A DNA stretch of 6,682 nucleotides from Aquincola sp. Its GTDB lineage: Bacteria; Pseudomonadota; Gammaproteobacteria; Burkholderiales; Burkholderiaceae_C. A program made the position numbers and the translations under genes. The notes under the pieces were generated by a model. That model did no database searches, was not told the origin of the DNA, and saw only the letters and a list, made by a program, of their open reading frames with translations. The DNA is taken from the NCBI GenBank assembly GCA_029884035.1, contig JAOUIM010000205.1, forward strand, positions 1 through 6,682. The letters are read 5' to 3'. This document shows, piece by piece, positions 1-5,824 of this stretch; the stretch's first letter is position 1; each line of letters begins with the position of its first letter.

Positions 1-857
1 TGGTGGGCGCCGGCGTGTTCGTCGTGGGGATCTGGTGGCTCGCCAGCCTGATCGAGCGTAGCGTGCTCAGGGTCGCACAGCGCCGTGCCGACGATCCGGG
101 CTCATATTCAAGGGTCCACATGCTCAGCCGGCTCCTGCGCTATGCCGTGTGGGTGCTGGGCACGATGGTGGGGTTGAACCAGCTGGGCATCGATCTGAGC
201 AGCATTGCGCTCGTCGGCAGTGCGCTGGCCGTGGGTCTGGGCTTCGGGCTGCAAAACGTCATCAGCAACTTCGTCTCGGGCGTCATCATCCTTGTCGAGC
301 GCAGCCTGAAGGTCGGCGACTTCGTCGACCTCGAATCCGGCGTGCGAGGGCATGTGCGCGAGATTGCGATGCGCTATACGCGCGTCACGACCAACGACGC
401 CATCGACGTGCTGGTGCCCAATTCCGAGTTCATCAACAAGCGAGTCATCAATTGGACGCTCGACGATGCATATCGCCGCATGCGCGTTCCATTTGGCGTC
501 GCTTATGGCACTCCGAAGGAGCGTGTGCGCGAGGCGGGTGTGGCGGCTGCACGGGCCGTGCCGGAAGTGCTCGACGTCGAGGGCCGGCGGCCCACGGTCT
601 GGCTGGTCGGGTATGGTGACAGTGCCGTGAACTACGAGCTGGTCGTGTGGGCCGATCGCGACCTGACGACTCATCCCGCCTCGACCCATGCCAAGCTCAT
701 GTGGGCACTCGACGACGAGTTGTTGCGCAGCGGCATCGAGATTCCATTCCCTCAGCGCGACCTGCATGTGCGCTCGGGGACACTGGACGTCCGGCTCACC
801 CGAGAGGCAGGCCGTAGCGCCACGCCACCAGCGCCGACAGGCAACCCCAGAGCATGA
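1..857 (+). CDS. MscS-family mechanosensitive ion channel (5' partial)
   Basis: C-terminal part of a small-conductance mechanosensitive channel, an inner-membrane pore that opens under membrane tension to release solutes during osmotic downshock. The frame is open at the left edge, and the GTG at position 3 is only the first possible start, so the true start lies outside. Numbering from that GTG, residues about 45-64 form a membrane helix. Residues 66-100 are the typical Gly/Ala-rich TM3 pore helix (VGSALAVGLGFGLQNVISNF). The MscS beta domain follows at 104-152, with VGDFV, the VPNSEFINKRVINW block, and then the mixed alpha/beta C-terminal domain to about 255. The last 30 residues are a Pro/Ala/Arg tail without recognisable fold. 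The number of N-terminal helices cannot be seen, so it could be a compact MscS or a longer multi-helix relative. The stop TGA at 855-857 lies inside the 3' end of the opposing permease gene. Confidence 0.93.
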   Translation, partial: VGAGVFVVGIWWLASLIERSVLRVAQRRADDPGSYSRVHMLSRLLRYAVWVLGTMVGLNQLGIDLSSIALVGSALAVGLGFGLQNVISNFVSGVIILVERSLKVGDFVDLESGVRGHVREIAMRYTRVTTNDAIDVLVPNSEFINKRVINWTLDDAYRRMRVPFGVAYGTPKERVREAGVAAARAVPEVLDVEGRRPTVWLVGYGDSAVNYELVVWADRDLTTHPASTHAKLMWALDDELLRSGIEIPFPQRDLHVRSGTLDVRLTREAGRSATPPAPTGNPRA

Positions 858-2622
858 GGAACAGCGGCGCGCCCACGCGCAGAAAATCAGCGAAGCGGTA
901 GCCGCCCGCATTCAGTACCAACAGGTTCGTCTGGTAGGCCATCGGCGTGAGGTAGCACAGGTTGCAGCCGAACAGCACGGCCAGCACGAACGGTTCGGCG
1001 GGGACTCCGAGCGCATGCGCGAGCGAGATTCCGAGGGGCGTGCCGATCGCTGCCGCCGCATTGTTCGAGACGAAATTCGTCACCAGCCCCATCACGCCCA
1101 TGAGCAGTGCGACCACGGCCGCCGCCGGCAGATCCCGCACGCCGGCCGCGAGCTGTCGCGCGAGCCAATCGGTCGCTCCGGAGACCTGGAGCGCATCGCC
1201 GAGCGCAAGGCTGGCGGCAACGAGCAGGATCACCTTGGCCGACAGCGATTGCGTGACGTCCTGCCACGACAGGCATCGCAGCAGGACGAGCGCCACAGCG
1301 CCGCCCAGCGCGGCCAGCGAGATCGGCAGAGTCTTGGTGGCGGCGAGCAGCACGACCAGGGCCATCGTCGCGAGCGCGAGCGGCGCCTTGTCCTGACGCG
1401 GCAGGGTGAACCGCTCGTCGAGCAGCAGGCCGATGCCATCGCGCTGCGCCGCTCGCAGGCTGTTGGCGCTGCCCTGCACGAGAAGAACATCGCCGCCGTG
1501 CACGCGCCGGTCGGCCAGGTCCGCGCGATCCCAGCCGCTTGCATGCAGGCGCGCACGCAGGCCGACCACGACCATCTCATAACGCTCCGCGATCCGTTCC
1601 TGACGCACGGAGCGACCGACGAGCGGAGAGCTCGGCGTCACGATCATCTGGGCCAGCAGGGCCGACGGCGGTGCCTTCGCATCCTCGGTTTCCGGCGCCT
1701 CGTCCACCGCATGCAGGCTGGCCTTGAGCTGTGCCTCGATGTCCTTGAGGTTGGCCGCCGTGTCGCGCAACACGAGTCGATCGCCGGCGCGCAGCGTCAG
1801 CGTGGGCAGCTTCGCCAGGGTGCGCTCACCGCGGCGCAGATCGACCAGCTGGAGACGGTGTCCGCTCGCCGCGATCGCCTCTCGCAGGTGCCGGCCGTCG
1901 AGCCAACTCTCAGGCTCGACATGGAGTTCGGCGTCGAACACGTCGTCGGTGAGGTGTTCCTGCGGCGCTGTCACGTGGGCAAGCAGGCGAGGCGCGACCA
2001 GCCAGAGGTACAACAGCGCAGGCACCGCGGCAATGGCCACGAGGTCGATGAAGCTGAAGATGCCGAACGGCGCGACACCCAGGGAGGCGGCGAGCGCCAC
2101 CACGATGAGATTCGTGGAAGTGCCGATGGTCGTGCCCATCCCGCCGATCAGGACCGCGTAATTCATCGGAAGCAGCATGCGGCTCGCCTGGGTGCGCGCC
2201 CTGCGCGCAGCCGCCAGCAGCAGCGGGATCAGCAGCACCACCACCGGCGTGTCGTTGACGACCCCGCTTGCAGCCGCGGACACGACGAGCACGGCCAGCA
2301 ATGCGACGCGGGGGCTGGTGCCGACCCAGCCGGCGAGCCCGCGCGCCGCCGGCTCGAGCGCGCCGGTCACGACCAGGCCCTGGCCCACGACCATGAGGGC
2401 GCAGATCGCCACCAGCGCCGGATTGCCGAAGCCCGCGAAGAAGCGCAGCGGGTCGGTCAGCTGGCCACCGACCTGATGAGGGAACAGCGTGAAGCCGATC
2501 GGCAGCAGCGCCAGGATGGCCAGGCAGACGGTGGCGATCGGCAGACGGTCCCACACGAACACGGCAAATACTGCGGCACCGAACACCAGCGTCGCCAGGG
2601 CATGGGGATCCAGGTTGATCAC
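796..2622 (-). CDS. SLC13/DASS-type permease with two central TrkA_C (RCK_C) domains
   Basis: Predicted inner-membrane anion or dicarboxylate/sulfate-type permease of 608 residues, a usual length for the subgroup with regulatory inserts. The N-terminal membrane half (about 5-215) contains VVNDTP (121-126) and the helix-hairpin motif GTSTN (167-171). Two soluble RCK_C-like domains follow at about 222-300 and 322-401, each with the characteristic L.AGD/GGD.L.... strand (LRAGDRLVL near 277-285, HGGDVLLVQ near 375-383). The C-terminal membrane half (about 412-605) contains the second motif VTNFVSNNAAAA (514-525) and TPMAYQTN (559-566). These paired SNT-like motifs are hallmarks of the DASS family, where they bind Na+ and substrate; substrate cannot be read from sequence. 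The GTG start at 2622 is chosen because GAGGA sits 6 nt upstream and because it overlaps the preceding stop as GTGA. The upstream in-frame extension is low-complexity Arg/Ala sequence antisense-like in composition. Third gene of the operon. Confidence 0.9.
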   Translation of the reverse strand: MINLDPHALATLVFGAAVFAVFVWDRLPIATVCLAILALLPIGFTLFPHQVGGQLTDPLRFFAGFGNPALVAICALMVVGQGLVVTGALEPAARGLAGWVGTSPRVALLAVLVVSAAASGVVNDTPVVVLLIPLLLAAARRARTQASRMLLPMNYAVLIGGMGTTIGTSTNLIVVALAASLGVAPFGIFSFIDLVAIAAVPALLYLWLVAPRLLAHVTAPQEHLTDDVFDAELHVEPESWLDGRHLREAIAASGHRLQLVDLRRGERTLAKLPTLTLRAGDRLVLRDTAANLKDIEAQLKASLHAVDEAPETEDAKAPPSALLAQMIVTPSSPLVGRSVRQERIAERYEMVVVGLRARLHASGWDRADLADRRVHGGDVLLVQGSANSLRAAQRDGIGLLLDERFTLPRQDKAPLALATMALVVLLAATKTLPISLAALGGAVALVLLRCLSWQDVTQSLSAKVILLVAASLALGDALQVSGATDWLARQLAAGVRDLPAAAVVALLMGVMGLVTNFVSNNAAAAIGTPLGISLAHALGVPAEPFVLAVLFGCNLCYLTPMAYQTNLLVLNAGGYRFADFLRVGAPLFLMLWGCLSALVAWRYGLPLG

Positions 2623-4313
2623 GGCGCGTCCTCGAGTGCGATCGCCGCGTCGACGACAGCCACAGGCGCAAGGGCGCGCGTTAGCGCGAAGCCGCGCATG
2701 CGCGAGCGCGCAAGGGCGCGCCCGCAGAACAGCAGTTGGTCGCCCTCGACGAGCGGTGCATCGATCGAGGGCAGCATCTGCCGCTCGTTGCCGCGCTGGA
2801 GCATCAAGGGCACCGCCCGAACCATCCGGGCGCTGCCGTCCGGGCGCGTCATCAGGCGGCGCAGGCTGAGCGGCTCGCCGCGTGCCAGCGCGGCACACGC
2901 GGCCGGCATGGCCGCAGGCACGAGGCTCATCGACCACGATTCGAGCACCTCGGCGCCCACCGATTCGCGCAGCCGGGCCAGCAAGGCGGCGGCCCAGGCC
3001 TCGTCGTGGTCGCGCGCCCGGCGCAGGAACGCCGACAGCAGGGGCGCGCGCACATTGCGCAGGACTTCTCCTGCGATCACGTACCCGCTGAGCATCACCA
3101 GGTCGGTCGGCGCGGCGCGGAACACCATCGAGTTGCGGCGCTGGTTCTGGCGGGCAACCACGAACAGTTCCTTGCGAATGCCCTTGGCGGTGAGGACGAT
3201 CGCCAGATTGTCGATGTCCACCTCGGTGCAGGCCACGATCGCGTCGGCGTGTTCGATATCGGCCTCGCGCAGCACTGTCGCGTCCGAGGGGTCACCGCGA
3301 ACGCTGTTGCTTGCATCGCAGCTGTCGTCGAGCTCTGTCCCGACGGCGGTCGTCTCGATCTCAAGTCGCTCGAGCTGACGCCGCAGCGTGCGCGCGAACG
3401 GACCCCACCCGCACAGCACCCAGCGCCCGCGAGGCAGCCGCAGGGGTTCGGCAGCCGCAGTGCCGGCCTGGGTCGTGAGCGCCTCGTAGATCACGTGCAG
3501 GCTGGGTGTGCGCAGCGAGATCGCCACACGTTCGGCGAAGGTGTCGTAGGGGTTGATCAGGTGATCCGCCCCGGCGGTGGCCATGCGGGGATGCCATGCG
3601 TGGTCGTGTGCCGCGCACAGCACCGGCAGGTCCGGATTCAGCAATCGCGCCGTCAAGGCGATCTTGGTGTTGATCGCGTCGCTGCCCGTCAGCGCGAGCA
3701 CACCGACGCAATGCGGATGTGTCAGACCGGCCAGCGTCATCGACTTGGGGTCGCTCGCGTCGCCGAGCAGCGCAGGCACCGGCACCCGATGGTCGTCGAC
3801 GTCGGCGGCGTCGACTCGGGCCGGTTCGATATCGATGACCACGACACGGATGCCGTCTTCGGTCAGTTCCCGGGCAACGCGGTGGCCGGCGTCGTCGTAG
3901 CCGCAAAGCAGGAAGAAGGGCTCGCGCAGCCGCCGCACCATCCGGTCGACCGTGCTTTCGTGCAGCAGGCGGCGAAACAAGGGATCCTGGAGCACGGCGA
4001 ACAGCGCGCCGATGGCATACAGCCAGGCGATCACCGTGGCGTAGATCGACACCGTTGCCCACATGCGCTGGGCATCGGAGAACGGGTAGGGAATCTCGCC
4101 CAGGCCGATCGTCGTGCCGAGGAAGCTGACGAAGTAGAACGCGTGCAGGAAGCTCATCCGCCACGGCCGTCCCCCCGGATCGACCCCCGGCACGAGCGTG
4201 AAGCCAGCCACGGCTACCGCATAGACGACGATCAGCAGCACCAGGGGATGGCGCAGCCGGCGCAGCAGGATGAAGGCGCCGTGGCGCGAACGCGCGCCGC
4301 TCGCGGGGCTCAT
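2619..4313 (-). CDS. 2TM potassium-channel-like protein with tandem RCK (TrkA-N) domains
   Basis: Predicted ligand-gated cation channel of 564 residues in the inner membrane. Helix 1 spans about 22-42, the pore loop 56-76 and helix 2 about 84-108, giving the KcsA/MthK-like 2TM topology. The filter position reads TTIGLGE (67-73) instead of the usual TVGYGD. The first Rossmann domain starts at about 133 (LLCGYDDAGHRVA), with acidic D161 at the end of strand 2 and GDASDP at 184-189. The second starts at about 298 (VLCGWGPFARTL), with GDPSDA at 340-345. A terminal RCK_C-like domain occupies about 480-535 (VEGDQLLFCG). RCK domains normally bind nucleotide or ions and gate the pore; both glycine motifs here are imperfect (G.D..G and G.G..A). 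The ATG at 4313 overlaps the upstream stop as ATGA, and an N-terminal extension further upstream would run through the preceding gene. K+ selectivity is inferred, not shown. Confidence 0.88.
   Translation of the reverse strand: MSPASGARSRHGAFILLRRLRHPLVLLIVVYAVAVAGFTLVPGVDPGGRPWRMSFLHAFYFVSFLGTTIGLGEIPYPFSDAQRMWATVSIYATVIAWLYAIGALFAVLQDPLFRRLLHESTVDRMVRRLREPFFLLCGYDDAGHRVARELTEDGIRVVVIDIEPARVDAADVDDHRVPVPALLGDASDPKSMTLAGLTHPHCVGVLALTGSDAINTKIALTARLLNPDLPVLCAAHDHAWHPRMATAGADHLINPYDTFAERVAISLRTPSLHVIYEALTTQAGTAAAEPLRLPRGRWVLCGWGPFARTLRRQLERLEIETTAVGTELDDSCDASNSVRGDPSDATVLREADIEHADAIVACTEVDIDNLAIVLTAKGIRKELFVVARQNQRRNSMVFRAAPTDLVMLSGYVIAGEVLRNVRAPLLSAFLRRARDHDEAWAAALLARLRESVGAEVLESWSMSLVPAAMPAACAALARGEPLSLRRLMTRPDGSARMVRAVPLMLQRGNERQMLPSIDAPLVEGDQLLFCGRALARSRMRGFALTRALAPVAVVDAAIALEDAP
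2629..2633 (-). promoter_or_regulatory. Shine-Dalgarno GAGGA that fixes the permease start
   Basis: On the minus strand GAGGA lies 6 nt before the GTG at 2622, inside the end of the channel gene. Together with the GTGA overlap it decides in favour of the GTG start over the longer in-frame extension reaching 2937. Confidence 0.7.
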
Positions 4314-4690
4314 CGCCGCAGGCTCGCCACCTCGATCACCAGCAGCACGACGGACACCACGTTGGCAACCAGCGCGCCGATGGCCAGGGACACCACGGTG
4401 GCCGACTGACCGCTTGTCAGCGTCTCGCCACCGCTGGCCAACAGGCCCCAGGTGGCGGCCGAGGCAATGAGTTGCAGGTCGGCGACCAGGCTCGTGGCCA
4501 GCATCGTCGAGCCCAGCGGCGAGCGGTCGCCGAACTTCATCACCGTGGCGACCAGGCTGACCGCGATGGCGCCGAAGAGTTCGTAGACGTTGTGCTGAGT
4601 CGGATCGCGCAGGTCGCCGACGACGAAGCCGACGTTCAGCGTCAGCGCCAGCACGATCACGAAAGCAAAGAGGACGCGTTCCGGGCTCAT
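4310..4690 (-). CDS. Small four-helix membrane protein, DUF6394-like
   Basis: A 126-residue hydrophobic protein of unknown function and first gene of the operon. Predicted membrane helices lie at about 5-25, 35-52, 62-86 and 96-122, with short polar links (GDLRDPTQHN at 25-34, KFGDRSP at 52-58). The N-terminal pattern of an ALTLNVGFVVGD stretch (15-26) resembles the family catalogued as DUF6394, which I recall from genomes where it neighbours a TrkA/RCK channel protein; that family name is from memory. The second gene starts inside its stop codon (ATGA at 4310-4313), which implies coupled translation and suggests an accessory or assembly partner of the channel. No enzymatic motif is visible. 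A weak purine stretch (AGAG) precedes the ATG by about 8-9 nt, and no better start exists upstream. Confidence 0.8.
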   Translation of the reverse strand: MSPERVLFAFVIVLALTLNVGFVVGDLRDPTQHNVYELFGAIAVSLVATVMKFGDRSPLGSTMLATSLVADLQLIASAATWGLLASGGETLTSGQSATVVSLAIGALVANVVSVVLLVIEVASLRR

Positions 4691-4729
4691 GTGAGCACTC
4701 TAGCCGAACGCGGGTCGACCACCCACCGA

Positions 4730-4742
4730 CTCCGCGGCGGAG
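4730..4742. promoter_or_regulatory. Palindrome CTCCG-CGG-CGGAG next to the -35 box
   Basis: Inverted repeat with 5-bp arms and a 3-bp centre, ending 2 nt before the plus-strand -35 box and lying at the start of the predicted leader of the minus-strand operon. It could be an operator or a small hairpin in that leader. There is no following T-run on either strand, so it is not an intrinsic terminator. GC-rich short palindromes are common by chance. Confidence 0.25.
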
Positions 4743-4744
4743 GT

Positions 4745-4773
4745 TTGACGATATACATAGACATCTATACAAT
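4745..4773 (+). promoter_or_regulatory. Predicted sigma70-type promoter for the OmpA-like/USP operon
   Basis: TTGACG (4745-4750) matches five of six bases of the -35 consensus. It is followed by a 17-nt spacer and TACAAT (4768-4773), which matches five of six bases of the -10 consensus. Transcription would begin near 4780, leaving about 13 nt before the ATG at 4793 or about 52 nt before the ATG at 4832. The AT-rich stretch stands out sharply in this GC-rich window. No terminator or second promoter was seen before the USP genes, so it probably drives all three. Confidence 0.65.
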
Positions 4774-4778
4774 GAAAA
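4750..4778 (-). promoter_or_regulatory. Weak candidate promoter for the DUF6394/channel/permease operon
   Basis: On the minus strand, TTTTCA (4778-4773) and TATATC (4755-4750) are separated by 17 nt and each matches four of six consensus bases. Transcription would begin near 4743, leaving a leader of about 53 nt before the ATG at 4690. It lies almost exactly on top of the plus-strand promoter, so the two would compete for polymerase. The match is modest and AT-rich sequence gives such hits easily. Confidence 0.35.
4757..4768. promoter_or_regulatory. Palindrome ATAGA-CA-TCTAT inside the promoter spacer, possible operator
   Basis: Perfect inverted repeat with 5-bp arms and a 2-bp centre, lying between the -35 and -10 boxes and touching the first base of the -10. 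An offset imperfect dyad, TATACAT and ATCTATA at 4752-4769, overlaps it. The position would suit a regulator acting on either or both divergent promoters. It is short, and AT-rich sequence makes chance symmetry likely. Confidence 0.3.
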
Positions 4779-4792
4779 AAGAGCGATGACTC

Positions 4793-5278
4793 ATGGATGC
4801 GAGCGCAAGCGAGATGCAGGTGAAAGCGGGTATGGACGCCCAAGTGAACGTGAACAGGCCACCGGGCACAGGCACGTCCGTGCTCGAGACCATGACCGTG
4901 GTCTTTGCGCCCGGTCGTCGTCGCCTTGCCGAGCGCGAGGCGCATGAATTGCGGTGCTGGGTGGATCGGTGGCTTCCGACGCAGCCCGGTGCAACGGTGC
5001 TGATGGGTTGCGCTGATGGCACATCCCGAGAGGGGCGCGTGTCGCGATTGAGGAACCTGCGGACCTTGCTCGCGCGCTGCGGCGTTCCCGAGAGTCAAGT
5101 CCGCTGGACGACGGACGCGATCTTTGAGCCCGAGGTCCCGAGCAGCGGTGCGGGTGTCGCAATGTCTGCCTGTCTGAAGGTCTTGGACCCACGAGATCTG
5201 GGCGCGACGGTGATCCCGATTCGCGATCACCTTATCGCGGGCAAGGGCAGAAGGCTGTCATGTTCAAGCGCATCCTGA
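4793..5278 (+). CDS. OmpA-like-domain protein without signal peptide
   Basis: A 161-residue protein not assignable to a characterised gene. Residues about 34-106 follow the OmpA C-terminal pattern: a first strand and loop (VVFAPGRRRL), a helix (EREAHELRCWVDRWL), a strand ending GCADG (72-76) where D75 matches the conserved Asp, then a helix where R85 matches the conserved Arg, ending in CGVPESQVRWT (96-106). In OmpA proteins this Asp/Arg pair binds peptidoglycan diaminopimelate. No signal peptide, lipobox or membrane helix is visible, so export is doubtful and the fold may be used for another purpose. The N-terminal 30 residues and the tail after 115 look unstructured. The start is uncertain: ATG at 4793 has only a weak AAAGAG upstream, while an in-frame ATG at 4832 has AGGTGA 8 nt upstream and would give 148 residues. 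The 3' end overlaps the next gene by 19 nt, implying cotranscription with the USP genes. Confidence 0.72.
   Translation: MDASASEMQVKAGMDAQVNVNRPPGTGTSVLETMTVVFAPGRRRLAEREAHELRCWVDRWLPTQPGATVLMGCADGTSREGRVSRLRNLRTLLARCGVPESQVRWTTDAIFEPEVPSSGAGVAMSACLKVLDPRDLGATVIPIRDHLIAGKGRRLSCSSAS
5249..5254 (+). promoter_or_regulatory. Shine-Dalgarno AGAAGG for the single-domain USP
   Basis: AGAAGG lies 5 nt before the ATG at 5260, within the 3' end of the OmpA-like gene. It supports independent ribosome loading in addition to coupling through the 19-nt gene overlap. Confidence 0.6.
5260..5278 (+). repeat. 19-bp direct repeat, copy 1 (USP N-terminal codons)
   Basis: The 19 nt encoding MFKRIL plus one base are identical here and at 5806-5824. 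A second shared block, CTGATCACGGCC, occurs at 5659 and 6205, at the same offset of 399 from each start. This is residual nucleotide identity from a tandem USP duplication, not a mobile repeat. Copy 1 also supplies the stop codon of the overlapping upstream gene. Confidence 0.85.
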
Positions 5279-5784
5279 TCGTCGTCGATCCGCGACCTGT
5301 CGCGCGTATTGCAGTCAAGGACGGTACCGCGCTGGCCAAAGTCCATGGCGCCGAGGTCATCTTCTTCTATACGCTGCCACACTATCCCGTTCCGACGGTC
5401 GACGCGCCTTTGTGGATCTCGTTGTCCGAAGACGACTTCGAAAGCGCCGCCAGGTCGGAGGCCGGTCGGATGCTGGCCGCGGCGGCAGTCGTCGCCGACA
5501 AGAACGGCGTGAAACATCGAAGCGCGATGGGCCGCGCGCACGATGACGCCAAGGAGATCATCGACGTTGCCCGTGCGCGGCGCTGTGATCTGATCGTCGT
5601 GGGCTCGGAGGGGCGCAACGCCGTCCTCAGGTTGGTTCTGGGCAGTGTCATTCCCGGGCTGATCACGGCCGCGCCGATGCCTGTCATGGTCTGCAAGGAT
5701 CGGCGCCCCCTGGCGGTCAAGCAATCCGCGGTCATCGTGCCGCTTCGCAAGGCCCCGGTACGCAGGGCGCGAGCCGCGATGTAG
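5260..5784 (+). CDS. Universal stress protein (UspA family), single domain, ATP-binding type
   Basis: Cytoplasmic universal stress protein of 174 residues, a family induced by starvation, oxidative stress or oxygen limitation. The first strand MFKRILIVVD carries D10, the usual adenine-contacting Asp. The nucleotide motif is complete: G115-x2-G118-x9-G128-S129 (GSEGRNAVLRLVLGS), which matches the G-2x-G-9x-G(S/T) pattern of ATP-binding USPs. The domain ends at VCK (144-146). A basic tail of 28 residues follows (147-174), beyond the usual length of about 145. The ATG at 5260 is supported by AGAAGG 5 nt upstream and by overlap with the preceding reading frame. Its first 146 residues align without gaps with the first domain of the next gene, at about 46% identity counted by eye, so the two arose by duplication. 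Confidence 0.93.
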   Translation: MFKRILIVVDPRPVARIAVKDGTALAKVHGAEVIFFYTLPHYPVPTVDAPLWISLSEDDFESAARSEAGRMLAAAAVVADKNGVKHRSAMGRAHDDAKEIIDVARARRCDLIVVGSEGRNAVLRLVLGSVIPGLITAAPMPVMVCKDRRPLAVKQSAVIVPLRKAPVRRARAAM

Positions 5785-5805
5785 AGACTCGCCAGACGAC
5801 GCAAC

Positions 5806-5824
5806 ATGTTCAAGCGCATCCTGA
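5806..5824 (+). repeat. 19-bp direct repeat, copy 2 (USP N-terminal codons)
   Basis: Identical to 5260-5278 and marks the start of the duplicated USP domain in the two-domain protein. The copies are 546 bp apart and colinear through the whole first domain. Confidence 0.85.

Noticed and set aside
108..911. Minus-strand open frame opposite the MscS gene
   Set aside because: Antisense to a clear MscS coding region and shows no membrane or domain pattern of its own.
2623..2937. In-frame N-terminal extension of 105 residues on the permease
   Set aside because: Overlaps the channel gene in another frame, is Arg/Ala-rich without structure, and the GTG at 2622 has a good ribosome site and the GTGA overlap.
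688..3378. Long plus-strand open frame of 896 codons opposite the permease and channel genes
   Set aside because: It is antisense to two well-supported genes, its product is rich in Arg, Gln, His and Glu with no domain pattern, and such shadows are expected in GC-rich DNA.
2736..4409. Plus-strand open frame of 557 codons opposite the channel gene
   Set aside because: Same antisense composition artefact; no motif, and the opposite strand encodes clear pore and RCK domains.
4730..4742. Hairpin as an intrinsic terminator
   Set aside because: No T-run follows on either strand and it lies between two divergent starts, where a terminator is not expected.
4314..4772. In-frame N-terminal extension of 153 residues on the channel protein
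   Set aside because: Would run through the DUF6394-like gene in another frame and into the promoter region; the ATG at 4313 gives a sensible membrane protein start.
4772..4789. Five-codon mini-ORF (MKKER) just before the OmpA-like gene, a possible leader peptide
   Set aside because: Its start codon overlaps the predicted -10 box, so it would not be on the transcript, and it has no ribosome site.
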